Shown here piece by piece: positions 1-8,886 of a DNA stretch of 64,000 bases. Under the pieces are notes generated by a model that searched no databases, was not told the origin of the DNA, and worked only from the letters and a program-made list of their open reading frames with translations. How positions within the stretch are numbered: position 1 is the first letter of the stretch; every line of letters begins with the position of its first letter. Origin of the DNA: Pseudomonas sp. CCC3.1 (GTDB lineage: Bacteria > Pseudomonadota > Gammaproteobacteria > Pseudomonadales > Pseudomonadaceae); the NCBI RefSeq assembly GCF_034347405.1, contig NZ_CP133778.1, positions 2,790,001-2,854,000 on the forward strand, in the 5' to 3' direction. The translations under genes and the position numbers were made by a program.

Positions 1-130
1 CACTCAGCCCCTTTACCCGCCAATCGAGCGACCTGCTTTATTGGGAATCTTTCTCAAAGGGATGACAAAACCTCGTTTGGACGTTATAAGGTAACAACTT
101 CTTATAGCTCTCCTTGCGTGTGAATCCTCA
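1..130. promoter_or_regulatory. Upstream region of the DUF1624 gene with a small inverted repeat
   Basis: No gene is visible here. TATAAG at 85-90 and CTTATA at 101-106 form a 6-bp inverted repeat about 25 nt before the ATG at 131, which could be an operator or part of an AT-rich promoter. No convincing Shine-Dalgarno sequence precedes the ATG. Any gene to the left ends outside the window. Confidence 0.3.
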
Positions 131-1294
131 ATGCCGACTGCTCAACAAGCCCCTCCTCCAAGCCAACGCCTGCTGTCCATCGATGCCCTGCGGGGCTTGG
201 TGATTATTTTTATGCTGCTGGACCACGTGCGCGAGACGTTCTTTTTGCATCGCCAAGTGGCCGATCCGATGAGTATTGATGCCACCGAGCCCGCGCTGTT
301 TTTCAGCCGGACGCTGGCTCATTTGTGTGCCCCGGTGTTTGTGTTGCTGACGGGGTTGTCGGCGTATCTGTACGGCGAAAAATATCAGGGCACGCGCGAC
401 GTTTCGGCATTTCTGTTCAAGCGCGGACTGTTTCTGGTGGTGCTGGAGTTCACGTTGGTGAACTTTGCCTGGACGTTCCAGTTCCCGCCCACGGTGATTT
501 ACCTGCAAGTGATCTGGGCCATCGGCGTCAGCATGATTGCCCTTGCGGCGCTGGTCTGGCTGCCACGCCCTGTGCTTTTGTTGCTCGCCATCGTGATCAT
601 CGCCGGGCATAACCTGCTCGACAGCCTGCACTTCGCTGCCGGTTCGGCGCTGCATGTGCCGTGGGCAATTTTGCATGATCGTGGCTGGATCGAGTTTTCG
701 GACAGCTTGCGCCTGCGTACTTCCTACCCGGTACTGCCGTGGATCGGGGTCATCGCGCTGGGCTATTGCATCGGCCCATGGTTTGCACGATCCGCCTCGG
801 CAGCCCTGCGTCAGCGTTATCTGTTGCTGGCCGGGACGGGTGCCCTGCTCGGTTTTGTCGCGCTACGCCTGCTCAATGGTTATGGCGAGGCGCAATGGAG
901 TGGCTACAGCACCGTGACGCAAACCTTGATGAGCTTTTTCAACATCACCAAGTACCCGCCTTCGCTGCTGTTTTTGACCTTGACCCTGGGTGTTGGCCTG
1001 TTGCTGTTGCTGGGCTTTGAGCGCGCCGGGCAACGCCGCTGGATTCGCACCCTGGCGGTATTTGGCGCGGCGCCGATGTTCTTCTACCTGCTGCACTTGT
1101 ACGTCCTTAAAGTGCTCTATCTGGTGTGTGTCGGCCTGTTTGGCCTGAATCAGGGCAGCTACTTCGGTTTTGACGGCATCGGTGCGGTGTGGCTTTCGGC
1201 CATTTTGCTGGCAACAGCGCTTTATCTGCCGGTGCGCTGGTTTGCTGCGTTGAAGGCGCGTCGCCGAGATATTTCATGGCTGAAATACTTCTGA
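131..1294 (+). CDS. DUF1624 / heparan-alpha-glucosaminide N-acetyltransferase-like membrane protein
   Basis: This is a 387-residue polytopic inner-membrane protein. Its N-terminus carries the family signature: an SIDALRG motif around residue 16, then a hydrophobic stretch and a D-H-x-R motif. Long hydrophobic segments alternate with short polar loops to the C-terminus, as in DUF1624 proteins, which are related to HGSNAT and YeiB-like membrane acyltransferases. The family is thought to move acyl groups across or at the membrane; the substrate here is unknown. The gene stands alone, with about 96 bp before the pseudoazurin gene and a weak hairpin plus T-run between them. The start is the only reasonable ATG, although no clear ribosome binding site precedes it. 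Confidence 0.8.
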   Translation: MPTAQQAPPPSQRLLSIDALRGLVIIFMLLDHVRETFFLHRQVADPMSIDATEPALFFSRTLAHLCAPVFVLLTGLSAYLYGEKYQGTRDVSAFLFKRGLFLVVLEFTLVNFAWTFQFPPTVIYLQVIWAIGVSMIALAALVWLPRPVLLLLAIVIIAGHNLLDSLHFAAGSALHVPWAILHDRGWIEFSDSLRLRTSYPVLPWIGVIALGYCIGPWFARSASAALRQRYLLLAGTGALLGFVALRLLNGYGEAQWSGYSTVTQTLMSFFNITKYPPSLLFLTLTLGVGLLLLLGFERAGQRRWIRTLAVFGAAPMFFYLLHLYVLKVLYLVCVGLFGLNQGSYFGFDGIGAVWLSAILLATALYLPVRWFAALKARRRDISWLKYF

Positions 1295-1340
1295 TTCGGA
1301 CATTGGCTCCTTTGAGTGCATTGTTGCTCGCTTAACGCTG

Positions 1341-1371
1341 TAGGCAGCTCATGCCTGCGGCGGCTTTTTTG
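1341..1371 (+). terminator. Possible Rho-independent terminator after the DUF1624 gene
   Basis: AGGCA (1342-1346) pairs with TGCCT (1352-1356). GC-rich sequence and six T residues (1365-1370) follow. The stem is short, so this is a weak call. Confidence 0.35.
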
Positions 1372-1390
1372 ATTTTATGGACAGCCAGAC

Positions 1391-1831
1391 ATGCGTATTT
1401 CATCCCTGACCCTCTTGCTGGTTATTGCCCTGCTCGGCTCATCCGCGTTGGCCCAGACTCATGAAGTGAAGATGCTCACTCGAACGGCAACCGCTGGCAT
1501 GGTGTTTGAACCGGACTACCTGCAAATAGCCCCCGGCGATACGGTCAAATTCGTGCCAACGCACAGTGGCCACAATGCGGCGACGTTGCCAGAACTGTTG
1601 CCAGAGGGCGCGCAAGCCTTTCAAGGCAAGATCGATCAGCCAATCGAACAGAACTTCTCCATTCCAGGGCTGTACGGCATCCAATGCACCCCGCACCTGG
1701 GGATGGGCATGGTGATGCTGATTCAGGTCGGTGAGCCCGCTGCTCAGGCACCGCAACTGCCCTCGAAACTGCCCAAGCGCGCATTGGATCGAATGAACGC
1801 CGCACTGCAAAAACAGCAGGCCGCACAATGA
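1391..1831 (+). CDS. Pseudoazurin (periplasmic type 1 blue copper protein)
   Basis: The 146-residue precursor has a signal peptide ending near residue 21 (SALA/QT). The cupredoxin domain carries all four type 1 copper ligands: His61, Cys99, His102 and Met107. Their spacing (H-x37-C-x2-H-x4-M) is that of classical pseudoazurins. Pseudoazurins shuttle electrons in the periplasm, for example to nitrite reductase or cytochrome c peroxidase; no denitrification gene is nearby, so the partner is unknown. The C-terminus (PSKLPKRALDRMNAAL) is the usual pseudoazurin tail. The stop overlaps the ATG of the following OprD porin by 4 nt (ATGA), so the two are probably translationally coupled. PCuAC and SCO genes close by support a role in copper handling. 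Confidence 0.9.
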   Translation: MRISSLTLLLVIALLGSSALAQTHEVKMLTRTATAGMVFEPDYLQIAPGDTVKFVPTHSGHNAATLPELLPEGAQAFQGKIDQPIEQNFSIPGLYGIQCTPHLGMGMVMLIQVGEPAAQAPQLPSKLPKRALDRMNAALQKQQAAQ

Positions 1832-3171
1832 CGATTGTTCGCACGCGCTCGGCCATCCTGATGGCCCTCGCCAGCCCCATGGCCCTGGCCGACTCTGCCC
1901 AGTCCCAGACCAATGGTTTTATCGAAGACAGCACGTGGGCTGTGATCAACCGCACGGTCTACGACCATCGCGACTACCGGCACGGCGCCAGTAACAGCGG
2001 CTCGCGCAATGCCTACAAGCCCAAGACCGAACGTAACGGTTATGCAGAAGAATGGGCCTACGGCTTGATGGGCACGTTGCAATCCGGTTTCACCCAGGGA
2101 TTGATCGGTGTGGGCGTCGATGCGCACGCTTACCTTGGGGTCAAGCTGGACAGTGGCGGCGGCCGTGCAGGAAAAGCGCGTTTGCTGGGACTGGATAACG
2201 ACGGCTACCCCAAGGATAACTATGGCCGGGGTGGCGCGGCCATCAAGCTGCGGCTGTCCAATACCGTGCTCTCCTATGGCGAACAGCGGGTCAAGACCCC
2301 AGTATTCAGCTCGTCCGACAGTCGTCTGCTGCCAGAGACCGCCACCGGGGTGTTTGTCACCAGTAACGAGTTCAATGCCTTGAAAATGGTGGGCGGGCAC
2401 TTCACCGAAAGCACCGACCGCAACGCCAGCAGTCACAACCAAGGCTTTGTGGTGAACTACTCGAACGGCCCCAAAGGCGATGCCTTCGACCTGGCCGGTG
2501 CGGTCTATACCCCGAGCAAGCAACTCAGCGCGAGCCTTTACACCTCACGTTACGAAGACACCTGGAACCAGCAGTATGTGGGCGCTCTGTTTAGCCAGCC
2601 GATTGATGAACATCGCTCGCTGACGTTCAACTTCAACCTGTACCGCACCACCGATGAAGGCCGGGCGCTGTCGGGCACTATCGACAACACCACTTGGAGC
2701 CTGATGAGCACCTACGCTCAAGGTCCGCACAGCTTCAGCCTGGGTTATCAGAAAGTGCACGGCGATACGCCGTTTGATTACGTGACCCGTGGCGCCATTT
2801 TCATCACCAACGCGGTGCAATTGTCTGACTTCAACGCGCCCAACGAGCAATCGTGGCAAGCCCGCTACGATCTCGACCTGTCGTCATGGAACCTGCCGGG
2901 GTTGGTGCTCAGTGCCGCTTATGTGCGCGGCAGTGATATCAACGGCAGTCATGTGGATCCGAGCGGGGGTTACGCCTATCTGGGATATGGCGAAGGCGGT
3001 AAACACTGGGAGCGCGATCTGGAGGCGCGCTATGTGGTGCAGAGCGGTGCTGCCAAGGGCACCATCATGTCGCTGCGTCATAACGTGCATCGCGGCAACA
3101 CCGCGCAGGCCGAACTGGACACAGACCAGATCCGCCTGGCGATTGAATACCCGTTAACCGGGCGATTTTAA
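1828..3171 (+). CDS. OprD-family outer-membrane porin
   Basis: This 447-residue protein has a signal peptide (cleavage near ALA-DS) followed by the OprD opening GFIEDSTWAVINRTVYDHRD, the conserved G-x-x-G-V-D-A-H-A-Y-L-G-V-K-L-D strand, and a C-terminal aromatic strand ending in F. OprD-type 18-stranded barrels take up amino acids, peptides or small acids; the substrate cannot be read from sequence. The ATG overlaps the pseudoazurin stop by 4 nt, so this porin is probably expressed with that gene. Coupling a substrate-specific porin to a blue copper protein is unusual. The stop (TAA, 3169-3171) abuts the convergent PCuAC stop at 3172 with no bases between. Confidence 0.9.
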   Translation: MTIVRTRSAILMALASPMALADSAQSQTNGFIEDSTWAVINRTVYDHRDYRHGASNSGSRNAYKPKTERNGYAEEWAYGLMGTLQSGFTQGLIGVGVDAHAYLGVKLDSGGGRAGKARLLGLDNDGYPKDNYGRGGAAIKLRLSNTVLSYGEQRVKTPVFSSSDSRLLPETATGVFVTSNEFNALKMVGGHFTESTDRNASSHNQGFVVNYSNGPKGDAFDLAGAVYTPSKQLSASLYTSRYEDTWNQQYVGALFSQPIDEHRSLTFNFNLYRTTDEGRALSGTIDNTTWSLMSTYAQGPHSFSLGYQKVHGDTPFDYVTRGAIFITNAVQLSDFNAPNEQSWQARYDLDLSSWNLPGLVLSAAYVRGSDINGSHVDPSGGYAYLGYGEGGKHWERDLEARYVVQSGAAKGTIMSLRHNVHRGNTAQAELDTDQIRLAIEYPLTGRF

Positions 3172-3648
3172 TCAGTGCGCAGCGCCGTGGTCATGCATGT
3201 TCATGTCCATTGGCATGCTGTTCAACGCACGGGCCTGGGCGTTGACTTCAATCGATTCTTTGACGCCTTTGGCATCTTCAACGATCAAGGTCAGCGGCAC
3301 TGTGTCGCCGTCTTTAACCTGGGCCACCAGGTCAATCAGCATCACGTGATACCCCTCGGGCTCAATGTTCACGGTTTTGCCAGCAGGCAACGCCACAAAC
3401 GGCACCGCTTGCATGCTCATCACGTCGTTTTTCATCGTCGATTCGTGAATCTGCACGGTCTCGGCCACCTTGGATTTGACTTCGACCAGCTTGCTGTCGG
3501 TGCTCGACGTGATGTGCATGAAAGCACCGGTCGTAGGCTGGCCTGCAACGGTGGCGCGAACCCAAGCATCGTCGACTTTGGTTTGCGCAGAAACGTGCAG
3601 GCTCAGGCCCAGTAGCGACAGCAACAACAAGCGATTCACAGGTTTCAT
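3172..3648 (-). CDS. PCuAC-type periplasmic copper(I) chaperone
   Basis: This 158-residue exported protein (signal peptide to about SAQT) contains the exact PCuAC copper motif H-x10-M-x21-H-x-M. It starts at the His of QIHEST, passes the Met of MSMQA and ends at HVM. The tail is rich in Met and His (MPMDMNMHDHG), a likely second copper site. PCuAC proteins deliver Cu(I) to the CuA or CuB site of cytochrome oxidases together with SCO proteins. The SCO gene lies directly upstream on the same strand, separated by the MITE-like element at 3681-3821. The start codon at 3648 is the expected signal-peptide Met. Confidence 0.9.
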   Translation of the reverse strand: MKPVNRLLLLSLLGLSLHVSAQTKVDDAWVRATVAGQPTTGAFMHITSSTDSKLVEVKSKVAETVQIHESTMKNDVMSMQAVPFVALPAGKTVNIEPEGYHVMLIDLVAQVKDGDTVPLTLIVEDAKGVKESIEVNAQARALNSMPMDMNMHDHGAAH

Positions 3649-3680
3649 GACACGTGCTCTTTCAAAAGGAACATTGATTA

Positions 3681-3821
3681 GGCTCTGTTCGAAATGTATC
3701 TACGCTCGGTTATGCGGCGTTGAAAACAGGCTCGGAATGCTCATTTACAACCCGTAAACTCCGCTTCCTCGCCTGTTTTCGCCTTGCCTAACCTTCGCTC
3801 GAAAACATTTCGTACAGACCC
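3681..3821. mobile_element. MITE-like palindromic element between the SCO and PCuAC genes
   Basis: The ends form an 18-bp inverted repeat with two mismatches: AGGCTCTGTTCGAAATGT at 3680-3697 against the complement of 3805-3822. Each end is flanked by TA, which looks like a TA target duplication. An inner near-palindrome pairs GAAAACAGGC with GCCTGTTTTC. The total is about 141 bp with no ORF. GGxTCTGT termini with a TA duplication resemble those of some IS5-family elements (IS427 subgroup), so such a transposase could have moved it. The right edge supplies the TAG stop of the SCO gene. Confidence 0.6.
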
Positions 3822-4426
3822 TAGCAGACCGACATCACTGTCAGCAGATCTTCGGTGCACTGTTTGGCCGACAGCGAAGGCGACAGGCCCAGGCGCAGCA
3901 CGCCACGGGTGTCAAACACAAAGCTGGTGGCGGTGTGCGACAAGGTGTACGACGAGCCGGTCGGGATCTTTTCGTAAAACACCTTGAACTCCTTGGCCGT
4001 GGCCGCGGTTTCTTCAAGGGTGCCGGACAGCGCCATAAAGCTTGGGTCGAAGGCTTTGACGTACGCATCCAGCATCGCCGGTTTGTCACGCTCCGGGTCC
4101 AACGTAATAAAGACCACCTGCAGGCGATCACCGTCCGGGCCCATCATCTTCTTGATTTGCGCGGCGCGGGCCAAGGCGGTGGGGCACACGGCCGGGCATT
4201 GGGTAAAGCCGAAGAAGATCATCGGCATCATGCCGCGAAAGCTGCCGAGCATCATTTCGTTGCCTTGGGCGTCCCGAAGCTTGAACTTGCGCCCCAGAAT
4301 TTCATTGCTCAGGTCTTTACCGTACTTGTACGACAAACCACTGCCCGGGTCACAACCGGCCAACAGGCCGAGACTGAGCAAGCCAAGACCGGCAACCACA
4401 TGGCGGCGAGTCAGTAATGCATTCAT
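3821..4426 (-). CDS. SCO1/SenC-family lipoprotein (cytochrome oxidase CuA assembly)
   Basis: This 201-residue protein begins with a TAT-like arginine pair and a lipoprotein signal (MNALLTRRHVVAG..LLAGC, lipobox LAGC). It has the SCO thioredoxin fold with the copper motif CPAVCP and the distal ligand His in SHTATSFVFD. SCO proteins load copper or act as a thiol reductant for the CuA site of cytochrome c oxidase. I chose the ATG at 4426 because AAGGAAC lies just upstream and the signal peptide begins there; the frame is open further upstream but reads as non-coding. The stop codon TAG coincides with the edge of the MITE-like element. PCuAC lies downstream on the same strand. Confidence 0.88.
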   Translation of the reverse strand: MNALLTRRHVVAGLGLLSLGLLAGCDPGSGLSYKYGKDLSNEILGRKFKLRDAQGNEMMLGSFRGMMPMIFFGFTQCPAVCPTALARAAQIKKMMGPDGDRLQVVFITLDPERDKPAMLDAYVKAFDPSFMALSGTLEETAATAKEFKVFYEKIPTGSSYTLSHTATSFVFDTRGVLRLGLSPSLSAKQCTEDLLTVMSVC

Positions 4427-4855
4427 GTCAGGTTCCTTTAAGCGGCCCGGCTCTTGAAAGCCAAACCTTTGCCCTGCGCAGTATGCGACAGGTGTGCGCG
4501 CTGCTCGACTAATGGACCGGCCATTACCCGTTTGCACACGATTGCTGTGGGGTAAACGCGTTTCATGGGCGCCGAATTTACCACTGTCGCGATCACCTCG
4601 CACAGCGACTGCGCCCTGTTGTGGTGCGCCTTTGCGCCCGACGCCAGTAAAACCGGGCGACACGGACAGCCTGCGACAAATCGACTCAGGCCTGACCGCG
4701 AAAACCCGGAGCATCGAGGTTGGCAATCTCAGGAAGAAGTCAATTTAAGTAAGGTTTCGTGAAGTTTCTCTTTTTGCTGTAGGAGAGAATCTATATCATT
4801 TGCTTTTGTATCTGCATGGACGCTGATATTTCTCTCACGCTATGCGGATACCCTG
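4427..4855. promoter_or_regulatory. Divergent intergenic region with candidate Fur box (4785-4803)
   Basis: This 429-bp region separates the SCO gene from the TonB receptor. At 4785-4803 the sequence GAGAATCTATATCATTTGC matches the 19-bp Fur consensus GATAATGATAATCATTATC at 12 positions, and it lies 53 nt before the receptor ATG. That fits iron repression of a siderophore receptor, but the match is imperfect. I see no gene or other clear structure in the remainder. Confidence 0.45.
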
Positions 4856-7045
4856 ATGCTGCCTGACCTCGCCCCGTTCCGTTTAACTTCACTGGCTGCC
4901 GCCTTGCTTGGCCTTTTAGGTACATCACTGTGCAGCGCTGCTGCCGAGCAAGCCCCCGGATCGGTACTGACTCTGGGCAGCACCGCTATTTCTGCCGACG
5001 AACTGCCTTCCAGCACGCTGCCAGCGGTGTACAGCGGTGGTCAGGTGGCACGTGGTGGCGAGTTGGGGGTACTGGGCAATCAAGACATCATGGATGTGCC
5101 CTTTACGATGTCGAGTTACACCTCACAACTGATAGAAGACCAGCAAGCCGAAAGCATCGGTGATGTGCTGCTTAACGATTCGTCCGTGCGTCAGTCGTTT
5201 GGTTATGGCAACGCGGCGCAGATCTTTGTGATTCGTGGCTTGCCACTGAACAGCGATGATATTTCCTACAACGGCTTGTATGGCGTCTTGCCCCGTCAGG
5301 TGATCAGCACTGACAGCCTTGAGCGGGTTGAAGTCTTCAAAGGGCCCAATGCCTTTATCAACGGCGTGACCCCGACCGGCTCCGGTGTGGGTGGCGGTAT
5401 CAACCTGCAACCCAAACGGGCACAAGACACCCCGACCCGGCGCTTCACCACCGATATTTCCAGCAGCGGACGGATCGGCGAACACCTGGACCTGGGCCAG
5501 CGCTTTGGCGAAAACAATCAATTTGGCATTCGCATGAACATCGCCCAGCGCGAAGGCGATACCGCTATCGACGACGAAAACCAGCGCACCAAGCTGTTTG
5601 CTCTGGGGCTGGACTACAGGGGAGATCGCCTGCGGGTGTCCACCGATTTCGGTTATCAAAAGCAGCGCATCAACGGCAATCGCAACACGGTCTATATCCC
5701 CGCAACGTTGACCGACATTCCCCATGCGCCGGATGCCGACACCAATTACAGCCAGAAATGGACCTTCACCGAGCTGGAAGACACTTACGGCATGGCGCGC
5801 GGCGAATACGACCTCACAGATCAATGGACCCTATATGCCGCCGCCGGGGCCAAACACACCCGTGAGGTGGGCAATTACTCCACCCCTACCCTGCGCAGCA
5901 CCGCGGGTGCGACCACCGCCTCCAGCATGTTTGTCGCCCACGATGAGGACAACCGCAGCGCGATGGCGGGGCTGCGTGGCACGTTGCAGACCGGCCCGGT
6001 GAGCCATCAGATCAACCTCGGCCTGACCGGCATCTGGACTGAACAACGCTCGGCCTATCAGTTGAGTGGCAGTTTCGCCAATGACCTGTACAACCCCGTT
6101 GACGTGGCCAAGCCTGCTGTTTACCCGTTCGTGGGTGGCGATATCAATGACCCCGGCATCGTCGGCAAAACCATCAACCGCAGCCTGGCGATTTCCGACA
6201 CGTTGGGTTTTGTCGATGACCGCGTCCTGTTGACCTATGGTCTGCGTCGCCAAACCTTGAAGGTGGATGGCTGGAACTATGCAGGCAACCGTACGGCCAC
6301 CTACGATGACTCGATCACCACACCGGTCTACGGCATTGTGCTCAAACCGTGGGACAACATTTCGCTGTACGCCAACCGCATTGAAGGTCTGGCAAAAGGT
6401 CCTACAGCCCCGGCAACGGCGGGTGGCACTGAGGTTACAAACCCCGGTCAAACTTTCGCCCCGGCACGCTCCAAGCAGATCGAAGCGGGGATCAAGTACG
6501 ACAAAGGCACCTTTGGCGCCAGTTTGGGTGTGTACCGCATCGAACAGCCGAGCGACGGCTACGTCAACGCGCAAAATACCTATGTGCGCGAAGGCATGCA
6601 GCGCAATCGCGGGGTTGAACTCAACCTCTTCGGTGAGCCGCTGGACGGCTTGCGCGTACTGGCCGGCGCCACACTGATGGACACCAAACTCAGCGGCACC
6701 AAAGGCGGTGCCAACGACGGCAATCGTGCGCCTGGCGTACCAACCTTTCAGTTCAACCTGGGCGCGGATTGGGATGTGCCAGGGCTGGAAGGCGTAGCGC
6801 TTAATGCACGGATGCTGCGCACTGGCGGCCAGTTCGTTAACCCGAGCAATACCTTGAGCATCCCGGCCTGGAACCGATTCGACCTCGGCGCACGTTACAG
6901 CTTCGACGTTGAACAACGCGCCGTGACCCTGCGGGCCAATCTAGAGAACGTCGCAAACACAGGCTACTGGGCGTCGTCCAATGGTGGCTACCTGAGCCAG
7001 GGTGAGCCACGCTCGCTAAAGGTATCCGCCACAGTCGACTTCTAA
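4856..7045 (+). CDS. TonB-dependent siderophore receptor
   Basis: This 729-residue outer-membrane receptor has a signal peptide (to about CSAAAE) and a short N-terminal extension. A plug domain follows with the typical sequences PFTMSSYTSQLIEDQQA, IRGLP and LERVEVFKGPNA, and then a GxGxGGGINL stretch. The C-terminal 22-strand barrel ends in the terminal Phe (KVSATVDF). There is no N-terminal signalling (STN) domain, so it should not control its own sigma factor. The plug resembles ferrichrome/catecholate receptor families, but the ligand cannot be assigned. A candidate Fur box upstream predicts induction by iron limitation. No partner sigma factor, TonB or permease gene is adjacent. Confidence 0.9.
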   Translation: MLPDLAPFRLTSLAAALLGLLGTSLCSAAAEQAPGSVLTLGSTAISADELPSSTLPAVYSGGQVARGGELGVLGNQDIMDVPFTMSSYTSQLIEDQQAESIGDVLLNDSSVRQSFGYGNAAQIFVIRGLPLNSDDISYNGLYGVLPRQVISTDSLERVEVFKGPNAFINGVTPTGSGVGGGINLQPKRAQDTPTRRFTTDISSSGRIGEHLDLGQRFGENNQFGIRMNIAQREGDTAIDDENQRTKLFALGLDYRGDRLRVSTDFGYQKQRINGNRNTVYIPATLTDIPHAPDADTNYSQKWTFTELEDTYGMARGEYDLTDQWTLYAAAGAKHTREVGNYSTPTLRSTAGATTASSMFVAHDEDNRSAMAGLRGTLQTGPVSHQINLGLTGIWTEQRSAYQLSGSFANDLYNPVDVAKPAVYPFVGGDINDPGIVGKTINRSLAISDTLGFVDDRVLLTYGLRRQTLKVDGWNYAGNRTATYDDSITTPVYGIVLKPWDNISLYANRIEGLAKGPTAPATAGGTEVTNPGQTFAPARSKQIEAGIKYDKGTFGASLGVYRIEQPSDGYVNAQNTYVREGMQRNRGVELNLFGEPLDGLRVLAGATLMDTKLSGTKGGANDGNRAPGVPTFQFNLGADWDVPGLEGVALNARMLRTGGQFVNPSNTLSIPAWNRFDLGARYSFDVEQRAVTLRANLENVANTGYWASSNGGYLSQGEPRSLKVSATVDF

Positions 7046-7048
7046 CCT

Positions 7049-7083
7049 CGTAGCAGTTGCCGAGCGTTGCGAGGCAACGTCCG
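7049..7083. repeat. REP-like palindrome after the TonB receptor
   Basis: CGTAGCAGTTGCCGAGCG begins a 35-nt unit four nt after the stop. It is nearly identical to the arms of the inverted pair at 11916-12061, so it is a single copy of the same dispersed family. Confidence 0.65.
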
Positions 7084-7185
7084 GCGACGTATCAGGCCTG
7101 CATTTTTTTCACATCAGCTTCACCTCGCCTCTACCCGCCGCCCTTTACCGTGCCCCCCTAAATCACGTCCAGTAAGGGCTCGCAG

Positions 7186-8886
7186 GTGGAAAGCATGGCG
7201 GCTGTTGCCTCTCGAAAAATCCCGACCAACCGTCTTGAGCGCTGGGCAATACCCAGCCTGCTCTTGGCGTTTGTACTGTTTTATCTAATGCCATTAATGA
7301 CCCACGGGCTGTGGATCCCTGATGAAACCCGTTACGCCCAGATCAGTCAGGAAATGCTCCAGAGCGGTAATTGGGTTGCTCCGCACTTTATGGGGTTGCG
7401 CTACTTCGAAAAGCCGATTGCGGGCTACTGGATGATCGCCATCGGCCAAGCCGTATTCGGTGACAATCTGTTCGGGGTAAGGATTGCTTCGGCACTGAGC
7501 ACGGGGCTGAGCGTCTGGCTGGCATGGCTGATTGCCAGCCGACTGTGGAATGATCCGCGCAAATCATTCGCGAGCGCCCTGCTGTACATGAGTTTTGGTC
7601 TGGTGGCCGGTGAGGCGGGTTACGCCAACCTCGATCCGCAGTTCACGCTGTGGGTCAACCTGAGCCTGGTCGCCCTGTGGTTTGCCCTTGACGCTAAAAA
7701 TCGCCGGGCACGGCTGTCGGCCTGGGTGGTCTTGGGCGCGGCTTGCGGCATGGGGTTCTTGACCAAGGGCTTCCTGGCTTGGCTGCTGCCCGTGTTGATC
7801 GGCGTGCCGTATGCCCTGTGGCAGCGACGCTTTAAAGACTTGTTGCTCTACGGCCCGCTGGCGGTGCTGGTCGCGGCTGCCGTGTGCGCACCATGGGCGC
7901 TGGCTATCCAGCATCAAGAACCTGACTTCTGGCAGTTTTTCTTCTGGAACGAACACATTCGCCGTTTTAGCGCGAGTGACGCGCAACACACCCAGCCGTG
8001 GTGGTTCTACCTGCCGTTACTGCTCGCTGCCAGCCTGCCGTGGGCGGCATTGCTGCCCTCGGCACTGGTTGAGGCCTGGAAGCAAAAAAGCCAGCCCGCC
8101 ATCGGCTACCTGCTGCTTTGGCTATTGTTGCCACTGGGCATGTTCAGCCTGAGCAAGGGCAAGCTGCCGACCTACATCCTGCCGTGCCTGCTGCCTTTGG
8201 CACTGTTGATGGGGCATGCGTTGATTGCGTGGGTTAATCAGGCCCGTGGCCGCTGCATACGGGTCAATGGTCTGTTGAATACGCTGCTGGCCGTGGCCGG
8301 GCTGGCAGGGTTGGTTTACCTGCAAGTCGCCCGCCCGGTCTACGCCAACACCGAGATGTTCAGCCTGTCTCTGGGCTTTATCGTGCTGATGGTCTGGCTG
8401 CTGACCAACGCTCTGCAAGCCATGCGCCCGTTGACCTTGTGGGCCGCGCCGGCATTGGGCATGGGTGTGTTGGTGGCTTTGCTGCCTGCCGCGATGCCGG
8501 CCACTGTGGTCAACAGCAAAATGCCCGACCAGTTTATTGCCGAACATACCCAGGAATTGAGCCAGACCAGCACCCTGCTGAGTAATGACCTGGGCGCGGC
8601 CTCGGCACTTTCCTGGCGATTGGGTCGTCCTGAAGTCACCCTTTACGACACCGTGGGCGAACTCAAATACGGTCTCGGTTACCCCGATTCAGCTAAGCGC
8701 CAGGTCGATGTCGATACCATCAGCGGGTGGCTGAAAGACGCGCAGTCGCGCGGTTCTGTTGGCGTGGTGATGCGGGTTAATTCAGCGCAGGAAGTCCACG
8801 AAGTCGAACGGTTACCTCAGGGTGGCAAGCGCTATGAGCGCGGCAACCTGGCCATTTTCATCTTCCCTCAGGCTAAGTCTGAATGA
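7186..8886 (+). CDS. ArnT/PMT-type membrane glycosyltransferase (first of a pair)
   Basis: This 566-residue protein has many hydrophobic segments and the N-terminal periplasmic signature of lipid-linked sugar transferases (D-E-T-R-Y-A around residue 46, then FEKP and GYW). This is the GT-C fold family of ArnT and dolichyl-phosphate-mannose mannosyltransferases. Such enzymes move a sugar from undecaprenyl phosphate to lipid A or another periplasmic acceptor. No arnABC genes are nearby, so aminoarabinose transfer is not implied. The start is GTG at 7186 (AAGGG seven nt upstream) or ATG at 7195 (AGGTGGA four nt upstream). Its stop overlaps the next gene, a second member of the same fold, by 4 nt. 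Confidence 0.82.
   Translation: MESMAAVASRKIPTNRLERWAIPSLLLAFVLFYLMPLMTHGLWIPDETRYAQISQEMLQSGNWVAPHFMGLRYFEKPIAGYWMIAIGQAVFGDNLFGVRIASALSTGLSVWLAWLIASRLWNDPRKSFASALLYMSFGLVAGEAGYANLDPQFTLWVNLSLVALWFALDAKNRRARLSAWVVLGAACGMGFLTKGFLAWLLPVLIGVPYALWQRRFKDLLLYGPLAVLVAAAVCAPWALAIQHQEPDFWQFFFWNEHIRRFSASDAQHTQPWWFYLPLLLAASLPWAALLPSALVEAWKQKSQPAIGYLLLWLLLPLGMFSLSKGKLPTYILPCLLPLALLMGHALIAWVNQARGRCIRVNGLLNTLLAVAGLAGLVYLQVARPVYANTEMFSLSLGFIVLMVWLLTNALQAMRPLTLWAAPALGMGVLVALLPAAMPATVVNSKMPDQFIAEHTQELSQTSTLLSNDLGAASALSWRLGRPEVTLYDTVGELKYGLGYPDSAKRQVDVDTISGWLKDAQSRGSVGVVMRVNSAQEVHEVERLPQGGKRYERGNLAIFIFPQAKSE

Noticed and set aside
4427..4726. N-terminal 100-residue extension of the SCO protein
   Set aside because: The extension has no family match, and the lipoprotein signal with a good ribosome binding site begins at 4426.
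5831..6916. 361-codon open frame on the minus strand
   Set aside because: It is antisense to the TonB receptor barrel and shows no domain or start signals.
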